Below, in pieces: positions 39,851 to 48,743 of a DNA stretch of 64,000 nucleotides (position 1 is its first letter; every line of letters begins with the position of its first letter). The translations under genes and the position numbers were made by a program. Where the stretch lies: NCBI GenBank assembly GCA_016713535.1, contig JADJOY010000013.1, positions 1-64,000 of the forward strand, written 5' to 3'. This stretch comes from Deltaproteobacteria bacterium. Lineage in GTDB: Bacteria > JADJOY01. The notes below the pieces were generated by a model. The model ran no database searches and was not told the origin of the DNA. It worked only from the letters and a program-made list of their open reading frames with translations.

Positions 39851-41464
39851 ATGACCGAGAAGCGAATCCACGATCCCATCGGCGCCGCCGCCGCGTTCGT
39901 GCACGACCACGAGCGGCGCTTCCGTCCGCTCTACGTCGAGGCCGCGAGCGCGGCCTGGGACCTCGCCACCACCGGGCTCCCCGAGCACGCCGACCGCAAG
40001 ACCGCCGCCGAGGTCGAGATCGGGCGCATCTTCGCGGACCTCGGCGCCTACACGCGGGTCAACTCGTTCGACCGCGTGCTGCGCGAGCACGCCGAGGTCG
40101 ATCCGCTCCTGCGCCGCCAGGTCCACCTCCTCCGTCTCGCCTATCTCGAGGGGCAGATCGACGACACCACGCTCGCCGAGCGCGTGGCGCTCGAGACCGA
40201 GATCGAAAACGAGTTCAACCACCACCGCGGCCGGCTGCGTGGCGAGCACGTCGACGACAACGAGCTCCGGCGGGTGCTGCTGGGCGAAGACGACGTCGCG
40301 CTCCGGCGCGACGCGTGGCTCGCCTCGAAGGAGGTCGGCGCGCACGTCGCCGCGCGGCTCGAGCGCCTGGTGCGGATCCGCAACACCGCCGCCCGCCGTC
40401 GCGGCTTCCGCGACCACCGGGCGCTCGCCCTCGCGGTGAGCGAGATCGACGAAGCCTGGCTCGATCCCTTCCTGACCGACCTCGACGAGCGCACCCGCGA
40501 GCCCTACCGGGCGATGAAGCGCTTGCTCGACGCGACGCTGGCGAGGCGCTTCGGCGTGAGCGAGGGCTCGCTCGCGCCGTGGCACTACCCCGATCCGTTC
40601 TTCCAGGAGCCGCCGGTGTCCGAGGCGGCGCGGCTCGATCCCGGGTTTCGCGGCGTGGACCTCGTGGCGGCTTCGATCGCGACCTTTCGCGCGATCGGGC
40701 TTCCCGTGGACGAGTCGCTCAAGGCGAGCGACCTCGAGCCGCGCCCCGGGAAGAGCCAGCACGCGTTCTGCATCCAGATCGACCGCGAGCGCGACGTGCG
40801 CGTCCTCGCCAACGTCGAGCCGGTCGCCTACTGGGCCGGCACGATGCTCCACGAGTTCGGGCACGCGGCGTACGACCTCTACGTCGACCCGGCGCTGCCG
40901 TTCATGTTGCGTTGTCCGGCGCACCCGCTGACCACCGAGGCGGTGGCGCTCTTGATGGGCCGGCTGCTCTACGACCCGGCGTGGCTCGAGGCCGACGCCG
41001 GGTTCGAGACCTCGCGGGTGGCCGAGCTCACCGAGCCGCTGCGCGAGACCCGCCACGCGGCGCGCTTGGTGTTCGCGCGCTGGTGCCTGACGGTGATCGA
41101 GTTCGAGCGTTCGCTCTACGCCGACCCCGACGGCGACCTCGACGCCCGCTGGTGGGACGTGGTCGAGCGCTTCCAGGAGGTACGCCGGCCGCCCGCGCGC
41201 AAGGCGGCCGACTGGGCAGCGAAGATCCACCTCTCGACCAACCCGGTCTACTACCAGAACTACCTCATCGGAGAGACGCTCGCGGCGCAGCTCGCCGAGA
41301 CGATCCACGCGCGCACCGGCCGTGGCGTCTTCGGCAACCCGGGCGCCGGGCACTTCCTGCTGCACCAGGTGTTTCGCCCCGGCGCGAGCGTGCCGTGGGA
41401 CGAGCTGGTCCGCCGCGCCACCGGTCGGCCGCTCGATCCCGAGGTCTACCTGACCGATTACTGA
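39851..41464 (+). CDS. Zinc metallopeptidase of the M2/M3 (Gluzincin) type
   Basis: 537 residues, mostly helical. The zinc site is TMLHEFGHAAYD (HExxH, about residues 335-346) with the downstream Glu ligand in HPLTTEAVALLMGRL. WHYPDPFFQEPP and STNPVYYQNYLIGETLAAQL resemble the substrate-cleft regions of peptidyl dipeptidases (ACE/oligopeptidase F relatives). There is no signal peptide, so it is an intracellular oligopeptidase. Start ATG 39851. It is 74 bp after the deacetylase and may end that operon. Assignment to M2 or M3 is not certain. Confidence 0.85.
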   Translation: MTEKRIHDPIGAAAAFVHDHERRFRPLYVEAASAAWDLATTGLPEHADRKTAAEVEIGRIFADLGAYTRVNSFDRVLREHAEVDPLLRRQVHLLRLAYLEGQIDDTTLAERVALETEIENEFNHHRGRLRGEHVDDNELRRVLLGEDDVALRRDAWLASKEVGAHVAARLERLVRIRNTAARRRGFRDHRALALAVSEIDEAWLDPFLTDLDERTREPYRAMKRLLDATLARRFGVSEGSLAPWHYPDPFFQEPPVSEAARLDPGFRGVDLVAASIATFRAIGLPVDESLKASDLEPRPGKSQHAFCIQIDRERDVRVLANVEPVAYWAGTMLHEFGHAAYDLYVDPALPFMLRCPAHPLTTEAVALLMGRLLYDPAWLEADAGFETSRVAELTEPLRETRHAARLVFARWCLTVIEFERSLYADPDGDLDARWWDVVERFQEVRRPPARKAADWAAKIHLSTNPVYYQNYLIGETLAAQLAETIHARTGRGVFGNPGAGHFLLHQVFRPGASVPWDELVRRATGRPLDPEVYLTDY

Positions 41465-41498
41465 GCGGACCACCGGGAGGCGGTCCCTCGGAGGGCGT

Positions 41499-41848
41499 TC
41501 AGCGCTCGCGCCACACCCCGTCGGTGATCGCGGTGGCGCCGTGCGCTCGCGCAGCCGGCAACAGGTACGCGAGGACGCGCTCGCCGTCGTCGAGCTCGAT
41601 CTCGCGGCGCACGTAGAGCTCGGGCACTCCTCGAACGCGTCGAGCGCCGCGAGGTGCGCGTCGCCGACCTCGAACACCTCACCGCTCACCGCGCTCGCGC
41701 CACCCTCGACGAGAGCGGGGTACTCGCCCGCAACCACCAGCGTGTAGCGCGGCGCAGTCCGCGCCGCTCGCACGAAGCGCGCGCCCGCCATCTGGTCGTG
41801 GTGGCGATGGGCGCGCTTCAGGCTCCCGTACACGAACACCCGCGGCAT
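41499..41848 (-). CDS. Gamma-glutamylcyclotransferase-like (AIG2/GGCT) protein (frameshift)
   Basis: Start MPRVFVYGSLKRAHRHHDQM carries the family signature V-Y-G-S-L. AGEYPALVEGGASAVSGEVF and HLAALDAFEE (with the catalytic Glu region) follow. After FEE the frame moves by one base near 41632, giving VPELYVRREIELDDGERVLA and the end at 41499. About 115 residues, normal for GGCT-like proteins, which release 5-oxoproline from gamma-glutamyl amines or peptides. The shift sits in a conserved block and is probably an indel error. Confidence 0.85.
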
Positions 41849-41916
41849 CGACCGGCCCCTCCCGCGCGGCGATCCTACCGCGCCCCGGACGACGCACCGG
41901 AGGTACTCTCCGCACC

Positions 41917-42891
41917 ATGCGCCGGCGGTCCTTCCTCGTCACCGCGTTCGTCGCGCTCGCGTGTTCGGCGCCGATGGCCTCCTCGGCCGGCCAGCTCGGC
42001 GACTTCGAGCGCGAGGTGGAGCGCCCTCAGGAGCGCTCGTCCAACGACTGGGCGGACGACGACGGGCTGCTCGACTGCGACGACTTCTTCTCCTGCCTGT
42101 TCGGCGCGATCGCCGTGGGCGCCGCCGAGGCCGTGGTGCGAGGCGCAGGCGCCGCGGCCGGCGAGGCCGTCGACTGGGCGCTCTTCGGGCCCAGCCACGA
42201 CGACGACCGCGAGTGGCTCGGCACGGCCACCGGCGAGCCCGCACCGCCGATCCCGCCCCAGGATCCATCGCAGACGGTCCCGCTCCCCGAGCGCCGCGAA
42301 CCGCCCGCGCCGCCCCCGCCTTCGCCGTCGGCACCGGCTCCCCCGGCGACGAAACCGCGCGGTGGCCCCGGCACCACCAACCGCTACGGCGGAGAGCGCG
42401 CCGCCGGCTCGTCGACGATCCCGTCTCTCCGGGTCGACAACGGCTACTGGCTCGTCCCCGACGACGTCGACGGCTACGCACTCCAGGCGCAAGCCGGCTA
42501 CGGCGCCTTCGCCGCGAGCTTCGAGTTCCTGCGGCTCTGGGAGGACCAGCCGGCGAGCCGCCTCGACTCGTACGCGGCGGACGTGGTGTTCCGGTTCGCC
42601 GCCGGCGAGGTGTTCGAGTTCGACATCGCCACCGGCTACCGCGGCTTCCGCGGCGCCGAGCACCACGACGGCTGGGAAATCGGTGTCCCGATCGCGATCT
42701 ACCCGTGGCAGTTCCTGGGCGTCGAAGCGTCCTTCAAGTGGGCGTTCATCGCCGGCAACGTCGTCGACGATTACCGCGCCGGGCTCGCGCTCCACCTGCC
42801 GTTCGTCACGCTGCGGCCCGGCTACCGCCACCTCGCCACGGGCGACGAGAGCCTCGACGGCCCCGAGCTCACCCTCGCCGTGATGTGGTGA
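41917..42891 (+). CDS. Exported protein with Pro-rich linker and barrel-like C-terminus
   Basis: 324 residues. Signal peptide RSFLVTAFVALACSAPMASS; then an acidic, Cys-containing region (LLDCDDFFSCLFGAIAVGAA), a hydrophobic stretch and a Pro/Ala/Ser-rich linker (about residues 110-150). The last 150 residues alternate as beta strands (GYALQAQAGYGAFAASFEFL, VVFRFAAGEVFEFDIATGYR, DYRAGLALHLPFVTLRPGYR) and end in ..LAVMW. A terminal aromatic residue supports outer-membrane insertion. Not assigned to a named family. Convergent with the NCS2 permease. Confidence 0.65.
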   Translation: MRRRSFLVTAFVALACSAPMASSAGQLGDFEREVERPQERSSNDWADDDGLLDCDDFFSCLFGAIAVGAAEAVVRGAGAAAGEAVDWALFGPSHDDDREWLGTATGEPAPPIPPQDPSQTVPLPERREPPAPPPPSPSAPAPPATKPRGGPGTTNRYGGERAAGSSTIPSLRVDNGYWLVPDDVDGYALQAQAGYGAFAASFEFLRLWEDQPASRLDSYAADVVFRFAAGEVFEFDIATGYRGFRGAEHHDGWEIGVPIAIYPWQFLGVEASFKWAFIAGNVVDDYRAGLALHLPFVTLRPGYRHLATGDESLDGPELTLAVMW

Positions 42892-42908
42892 GCGCGCTGG
42901 CGCCTTAC

Positions 42909-42980
42909 CGCGGGCGGGGATGAACCCCGCCCCTACGAACCGCACCGAACCGTAGGGGCGGGCTCCACGCCCGCCCGCCG
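42909..42980. repeat. Interspersed hairpin repeat between convergent genes
   Basis: GGGCGGGGATGAACCCCGCC and CGTAGGGGCGGGCTCCACGC form paired hairpins with mutual complementarity (CCCCTACG against CGTAGGGG). The element fills the gap up to the stop codon of the NCS2 permease. Same type as the other end-of-gene hairpins. Confidence 0.7.
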
Positions 42981-44315
42981 TCAGCGTGTCAGGAACGCGT
43001 AGCGCAGCAGGAAGAGCACCGCGAAGGTGTGCACCAGCCAGTGGGTCTGGGCCGCCTTACCCGTCACGACCTTGATGAGCGAGTAGGCGATGAAGCCGAA
43101 CGCGATGCCCTCGGTGATCGAGAGCGCCATCGGCATGATGACGATCGCCAGGAACGCGGGGATCGCCTCCTCGGCGTCGTCCCACGGGATCCCCGCGATC
43201 GCCTCGATCATGAAGTAGCCGACCAGGATCAGCGACGGCGCGATCGCCGGATGAAAGCTCGCGCCGCCGATCGTCACGTCGCCGCTCACCATCTGCACCA
43301 GCGGCGTGAAGAAGAGCGAGAGCAGGAGCAGTGCGGCCGTCACGACGCTGGTGAGGCCCGTGCGCCCGCCGGCCGAGACGCCGGCAGCGCTCTCGATGTA
43401 GCTGGTCACGGTGCTGGTGCCCGCGACCGCGCCCACCACGGTGGAGATCGAGTCCGCGAGCAGCGCCTCACGGGCCTTGGGCAGCTTGCCGTCGGCGGTC
43501 ATGAGGCCAGCCTTCTCCGAGACGCCGACCAGCGTCCCGACGGTGTCGAAGAGCGCCAGGAACAGGAACACGAAGATCACCGGCGCCATCGCGGGTGTCA
43601 GCGCGCCGAGCGGATCGAGCTTCAGGAAGGTGGGCGCGAGCGAGGGCGGCGTCGACACCACTCCCGAGAACTTCGTGTAGCCGAGCGCCAGCGACACCGC
43701 GGTGGTGACGGCGATCCCGGCGAGCAGCGCGAGCCGCGACTGGCGCACCAGCAGCACGATCGACACCACCAGCCCGAGCACGGTGAGCAGCGCGGCCGGT
43801 GAGCGCAGGCTGCCGAGCGCCAGGCCGGTCGCCGGGTCGTGGACCACGAGTCCGCCGTATTCGAGCCCGACCAGCGTGATCAGGAGCCCGATGCCCGCGG
43901 CGATGCCGCGCTTGAGCGAGCTCGGGATCACCTCGATGAGCTTCTCGCGCAGCCCCACGCCCGCGAGCAGGATGAAGATCGTGCCGGCGATGGCGATGGC
44001 GCCGAGGGCCACCGTCCACGGCACCTTCATGCCGAGCACCACCGCGTACGTGAAGTAGAAGTTGTGGCCCATGCCGGGCGCCAGCGCGACCGGATAGTTG
44101 GCGAGGAACGCCATCAGCAGGCACGCGATCGCGCTGGCGATGCAGGTCGCGACCAGCACCGCGCCGGGGTCCATGCCCGCCTTGCCGAGGACCACCGGCT
44201 GGACGAACAGGATGTAGGCCATCGTCGCGAAGGTGGTGGCCCCCGCGACCACCTCGGTGTGGACCGACGTGCCGCGCTCGGCGAGCTGAAAGCGCCGCTC
44301 CAACCACTCGTTCAT
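42981..44315 (-). CDS. NCS2-family purine permease (AzgA-like)
   Basis: 444 residues, about 12-14 transmembrane helices. The start (MNEWLERRFQLAERGTSVHT) and early motif GATTFATMAYILFVQPVVLG are typical of the guanine/hypoxanthine AzgA/PbuG subgroup. FLFLALFDTVGTLVGVSEKA, KAREALLADSISTVVGAVAG and GTSTVTSYIESAAGVSAGGR are the conserved transport-core segments. It imports purine bases by proton symport across the inner membrane. Its upstream side borders the 97-bp repeat array. No purine-metabolism genes are adjacent. Confidence 0.95.
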   Translation of the reverse strand: MNEWLERRFQLAERGTSVHTEVVAGATTFATMAYILFVQPVVLGKAGMDPGAVLVATCIASAIACLLMAFLANYPVALAPGMGHNFYFTYAVVLGMKVPWTVALGAIAIAGTIFILLAGVGLREKLIEVIPSSLKRGIAAGIGLLITLVGLEYGGLVVHDPATGLALGSLRSPAALLTVLGLVVSIVLLVRQSRLALLAGIAVTTAVSLALGYTKFSGVVSTPPSLAPTFLKLDPLGALTPAMAPVIFVFLFLALFDTVGTLVGVSEKAGLMTADGKLPKAREALLADSISTVVGAVAGTSTVTSYIESAAGVSAGGRTGLTSVVTAALLLLSLFFTPLVQMVSGDVTIGGASFHPAIAPSLILVGYFMIEAIAGIPWDDAEEAIPAFLAIVIMPMALSITEGIAFGFIAYSLIKVVTGKAAQTHWLVHTFAVLFLLRYAFLTR

Positions 44316-44411
44316 CGCGTCCCCCCCGGGTCGGATCCCGCGGCGACGCTAGCGTAGGGCTCCAGGCGGCGCCAAGGCGGCCCGCCGGGAGGCGGGCCCG
44401 CGCCGCCGCCG

Positions 44412-46775
44412 GGTTCGAGCCCGAGCCAACCCTGCGGCCGCGAAGGATCGCGGCCCTCCAGCCGCTCGACCGCGGCCTGGAGGGCGGCGGTCCCTCGCCG
44501 CCGTGGCGCTCGAGCCCGAGCCAACCCTGCGGCCGCGAAGGATCGCGGCCCCCAGCCGCTCGATCGCGGCCCGTGGAGGGCGGCGGTCCCTCGCCGCCTG
44601 GCGCTCGAGCCCGAGGCAACCCTGCGGCCCCGAAGGATCGCGGCCCTCCAGCCGCTCGGTCGCGGCCCGTGGAGGGCGGCGGTCCCTCGCCGCCGCGGCG
44701 CTCGAGCCCGAGCCAACCCTGCGGCCGCGAAGGATCGCGGCCCTCCAGCCGCTCGATCGCGGCCCCTGGAGGGCGGCGGTCCCTCGCCGCCGCGGTGCTC
44801 GAGCCCGAGCCAACCCAGCGGCCCCGAAGGATCGCGGCCCTCCAGCCGCTCGATCGCGGCCTGGAGGGCGGCGGTCCTCGCCGCCGCGGTGCTCGAGCCC
44901 GAGCTAACCCTGCGGCCGCGAAGGGATCGCGGCCCTCCAGCCGCTCGATCGCGGCCCGTGGAGGGCGGCGGTCCTCGCCGCCGCGGCGCTCGAGCCCGAG
45001 CTAACCCTGCGGCCGCGAAGGATCGCGGGCCCTCCAGCCGCTCGATCGCGGCCCCTGGAGGGCGGCGGTCCTCGCCGCCGTGGCGCTCGAGCCCGAGCCA
45101 ACCCTGCGGCCCCGAAGGATCGCGGCCCTCCAGCCGCTCGATCGCGGCCTGGAGGGCGGCGGTCCTCGCCGCCGCGGTGCTCGAGTCCGAGCCAACCCTG
45201 CGGCCCCGAAGGATCGCGGCCCTCCAGCCGCTCGATCGCGGCCCGTGGAGGGCGGCGGGCCCTCGCCGCCGCGGCGCTCGAGCCGAGCTAACCCAGCGGC
45301 CGCGAAGGATCGCGGCCCTCCAGCCGCTCGATCGCGGCCCCTGGAGGGCGGCGGTCCCTCTCCGCCGCGGTGCTCGAGCCCGAGCCAACCCTGCGGCCGC
45401 GAAGGATCGCGGCCCTCCAGCCGCTCGACCGCGGCCCGTGGAGGGCGGTGGTCCCTCACCGCCGCGGCGCTCGAGCCCGAGCCAACCCTGCGGCCGCGAA
45501 GGATCGCGGCCCACCAGCCGCTCGATCGCGGCCCCTGGAGGGCGGCGGTCCTCGCCGCCGCGGTGCTCGAGCCCGAGCCAACCCTGCGGCCGCGAAGGAT
45601 CGCGGCCCTCCACGCCGCTCGATCGCGGCCTGGAGGGCGGCGGTCCCTCGCCGCCGCGGTGCTCGAGCCCGAGCCAACCCTGCGGCCCCGAAGGATCGCG
45701 GCCCTCCAGCCGCTCGATCGCGGCCCGTGGAGGGCGGCGGTCCCTCGCCGCCGCGGCGCTCGAGCCCGAGCTAACCCTGCGGCCGCGAAGGATCGCGGTC
45801 CTCCAGGCCGCTCGATCGCGGCCCGTGGAGGGCGGCGGTCCTCGCCGCGGCGCTCGAGCCCGAGCCAACCCTGCGGCCGCGAAGGATCGCGGCCTCCAGC
45901 CGCTCGATCGCGGCCCCTGGAGGGCGGCGGTCCCTCGCCGCCGCGGTGCTCGAGCCCGAGCCAACCCAGCGGCCGCGAAGGATCGCGGCCCTCCAGCCGC
46001 TCGATCGCGGCCCGTGGAGGGCGGCGGTCCCTCGCCGCCGCGGCGCTCGAGCCCGAGCCAACCCTGCGGCCGCGAAGGATCGCGGCCCTCCAGGCCGCTC
46101 GATCGCGGCCCGTGGAGGGCGGCGGTCCCTCGCCGCCGCGGCGCTCGAGCCCGAGCCAACCCTGCGGCCGCGAAGGATCGCGGCCCTCCAGCCGCTCGAT
46201 CGCGGCCCGTGGAGGGCGGCGGTCCCTCGCCGCCGCGGCGCTCGAGCCCGAGCCAACCCAGCGGCCGCGAAGGATCGCGGCCCTCCAGCCGCTCGATCGC
46301 GGCCCGTGGAGGGCGGCGGTCCCTCGCCGCCGTGGCGCTCGAGCCCGAGCCAACCCTGCGGCCCCGAAGGATCGCGGCCCTCCAGCCGCTCGATCGCGGC
46401 CCCTGGAGGGCGGCGGTCCCTCGCCGCCGTGGCGCTCGAGCCCGAGGCAACCCTGCGGCCGCGAAGGATCGCGGCCCTCCAGCCGCTCGATCGCGGCCTG
46501 GGGGGCGGCGGTCCCTCGCCGCCGCGGTGCTCGAGCCTGAGCCAACCCAGCGGCCGCGAAGGATCGCGGCCCTCCAGCCGCTCGATCGCGGCCCGTGGAG
46601 GGCGGCGGGCCCTCGCCGCCGCGGTGCTCGAGCCCGAGGCAACCCCTGCGGCCGCGAAGGACCGCGGCCCTCCAGACGCTCGATCGCGGCCCCTGGAGGG
46701 CGGCGGTCCCTCGCCGCCGCGGCGCTCGAGTCCGATCCAACCCAGCGGCCGCGAAGGATCGCGGCCCTCCAGGCC
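44412..46775. repeat. Tandem array: about 25 copies of a 97-bp GC-rich unit
   Basis: Each unit begins near CTCGAGCCCGAGCCAACCCT and contains three stem-loops: CCGCGA/TCGCGG, CCCTCCA/TGGAGGG and CGGCG/CGCCG. Copies start about every 91-98 bp (for example 44414, 44508, 44606, 44701 and on to 46724). Variant positions (CCGTGG, CCCTGG or a deletion; GGCCGCG or GGCCCCG; CTGCGG or CAGCGG) are shuffled between copies, as expected from unequal exchange. Because 97 is not a multiple of 3, several frames stay open for hundreds of codons, but none has a ribosome site or protein-like composition. No gene lies in this stretch. Confidence 0.95.
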
Positions 46776-46789
46776 GATGGGGCGGGCGC

Positions 46790-48019
46790 TCAGCGCCCCC
46801 GCGCGGTCAGATCCAGCCGCGTGAGCCGGCGGACGAAGAGGCTCGGGATGTGAACGGGCGCGCTCGACCAGCCCGGCGCGAGGTCGGCGCGCGCGAGGGC
46901 GGTCTCGATCGCGATCGCCGCCTGGCGGCGCGCGAGCGTGGCGCCGATGCAGTGATGGATCCCCACTCCGAACGCGAGGTGGTTCTTGCCGTTGGCGCGG
47001 TCGAGCTTCACCGCGTCGGGCTCGGGGAACACGCGCTCGTCGCGGTTCGCCGCGGCCCACAGCAGCATCAGCCGGGATCCCTCGGCGATCTTCGTCCCGC
47101 CGAGCTCGAGGTCGCGCAGCGCCACGCGGAAGTGGCCCTGGAACGGCGAGTGGAGACGGAGCACCTCCTCGACGAACGCGGGCACGCGCTCGGGGCGGGC
47201 GCGCAGCTCGGCGGTGAGCGCCGCGTCCTGCACCAGCATCCGCAGCGCGCTGCCGATCAGGCTCGCGGTCGAGTCGTTCCCCGCCACGAAGAGCTGAAAC
47301 ACGATCGAGAGCACCTCTTCCTCGGTGAGCCCGTCGTCGCCCGGCCCCACGTTGCGCAGCAGCTCGCCCACCAGATCGTCCCGGTTCGCGGCGCGCGCCG
47401 CGGCGAGGTGCTCGCGCAGGTACGCCGCGAGCTCCATGGCGCTGCGCGCCGCGTCGGCGAAGCCGTTGGCGTCGAGCAGCCCGTTCACCGTCGCGACCGT
47501 GCTATCGGACCAGATCCGGAGCTGCTCGATGTCGGCGTCCGGCAGCCCGAGCAGCCGGGTGATCGTGCCCATCGGCAGCGCCACCGCGAACGCGGTCATC
47601 CAGTCGGTGGTGCCCGCCGCCACCGCGGCGTCGACCAGCGCCGCGGCGCGGCGCCGCAGCTCGTCCTCGAGCGCCGAGACCCGGTCCACGGTGACCGCCT
47701 GGTTGGTGAGCCTGCGCTGCGCCGCGTGGCGCGGCGGGTCGACGGTGGCGAGGACGTCGACGATCGGGTTCATCGCCGAGAGGTCGAGGATCTCGGGCGT
47801 CTCGTCGGCGCGCGCGGTGAGCACCGCGACGATCTTGGACGACAGGTCGTCGACCCTGAGCGCCGCGTCGCGCACCAGCTCGTAGCTCGAGACCACGTGG
47901 TAGCCGGCGCGAGGCAGGTGATGGATGGGCGCCTCGCGGCGCAGCCACGCGTAGAACGCGAACGGCTCCTCGACGGTCTCGGGAGCGTAGGGATCGAAGG
48001 GGCACACGGCGGTCGTCAT
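46790..48019 (-). CDS. Cytochrome P450
   Basis: 409 residues, soluble bacterial class I length. I-helix oxygen-binding motif AGNDST, K-helix E-x-x-R in EEVLRLHSP, and heme-binding loop FGVGIHHCIGATLARRQ with the proximal Cys. It hydroxylates a lipid or xenobiotic using ferredoxin and reductase partners not present here. Start ATG 48019 (MTTAVCPFDPYAPETVEEPF). It is divergent from a TetR gene; the two share a 55-bp promoter gap with a perfect palindrome at 48051-48078, so repression by that TetR is likely. Confidence 0.95.
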   Translation of the reverse strand: MTTAVCPFDPYAPETVEEPFAFYAWLRREAPIHHLPRAGYHVVSSYELVRDAALRVDDLSSKIVAVLTARADETPEILDLSAMNPIVDVLATVDPPRHAAQRRLTNQAVTVDRVSALEDELRRRAAALVDAAVAAGTTDWMTAFAVALPMGTITRLLGLPDADIEQLRIWSDSTVATVNGLLDANGFADAARSAMELAAYLREHLAAARAANRDDLVGELLRNVGPGDDGLTEEEVLSIVFQLFVAGNDSTASLIGSALRMLVQDAALTAELRARPERVPAFVEEVLRLHSPFQGHFRVALRDLELGGTKIAEGSRLMLLWAAANRDERVFPEPDAVKLDRANGKNHLAFGVGIHHCIGATLARRQAAIAIETALARADLAPGWSSAPVHIPSLFVRRLTRLDLTARGR

Positions 48020-48050
48020 CCGGATTCCTCCGCGCTTGCGCGCGCGATGG

Positions 48051-48078
48051 TCATTACTTACAGTACTGTAAGTAATGA
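48051..48078. promoter_or_regulatory. Perfect 28-bp palindromic operator between P450 and tetR
   Basis: The half-site TCATTACTTACAGT is followed directly by its reverse complement; the centre is between 48064 and 48065. The right end includes the ATG of the TetR gene (48075). It is AT-rich against the surroundings. A TetR dimer here would block both the P450 promoter and its own translation start. Confidence 0.85.
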
Positions 48079-48743
48079 CGACGAAGCGGTCAACGACGAC
48101 GAAGCGGCGCGTGCGCCTCGAGCCCGCCGAGGCGCGCGAGCGCATCCTCGCCGCGGCGGAGAAGGCGCTCGTCGCGCACGGCCCGGACGGCGTGCGCATC
48201 GCCGAGCTCGCGCGCGCCCTCGGCGTCACCCACCCGGCGATCCTCCACCACTTCGGCAGTCGTGAGGCGCTCGTCGAGGCGGTCGTGGCACGGGCGCTCG
48301 AGCGCCGCTACCAGCACGTCGTCGAGCGGCTGTCGGTGGCGAACGATCCCACGGACACGGCGCGCAACCTGATCGACGCCGCCTTCGACAACTTCGAGCG
48401 CGAGTCGACCAGCCGGGTGCTGGCGTGGCTCGCCCTCGCCGACGAGCCGCCCGCGGCGCCCGCGGGATCGCTCCGCGACGTGACCGCCGCCGTCGAGCAG
48501 CTCCGCCGCACGCTGAGCGGGGGCCGGGCGCCCTCGCCGCCCGAGGCGAGCACCTTCGCCGTTCACCTGGGAGCGCTGGTGTTGCTGGCCGAGCCGCTCT
48601 TCGGGCCGTTCCTGTGGGCGGCGCAAGGCGGGCGCCCGTCGCGCGCACGGGCACGGGCGTTCCGGGCGTGGTTCGCCGAGGTGATCACCGGTGCGTTGCT
48701 CGCGCGCCCGCCAGGCGGGCCGAGCGAGCCGGAGGACGGATGA
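48075..48743 (+). CDS. TetR-family transcriptional regulator
   Basis: 222 residues. An N-terminal helix-turn-helix of the TetR type (ARERILAAAEKALVAHGPDG, RIAELARALGVTHPAILHHF) is followed by a helical ligand domain. The ATG at 48075 lies within the palindromic operator, indicating autoregulation. It is divergent from the P450 and overlaps the next gene by 4 nt (ATGA), so it is cotranscribed with the propeller protein and probably the sulfotransferase. The ligand is probably a substrate or product of these enzymes. Confidence 0.93.
   Translation: MTTKRSTTTKRRVRLEPAEARERILAAAEKALVAHGPDGVRIAELARALGVTHPAILHHFGSREALVEAVVARALERRYQHVVERLSVANDPTDTARNLIDAAFDNFERESTSRVLAWLALADEPPAAPAGSLRDVTAAVEQLRRTLSGGRAPSPPEASTFAVHLGALVLLAEPLFGPFLWAAQGGRPSRARARAFRAWFAEVITGALLARPPGGPSEPEDG

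Noticed and set aside
44412-46775. CRISPR array
   Set aside because: Units are contiguous 97-bp repeats without unique spacers, and no cas genes are near.
44312-47060. Open frames of 400-770 codons on both strands across the 97-bp array
   Set aside because: They arise because the repeat has few stops in any frame and a period not divisible by 3; products are low-complexity Arg/Pro/Gly repeats with no start signals.
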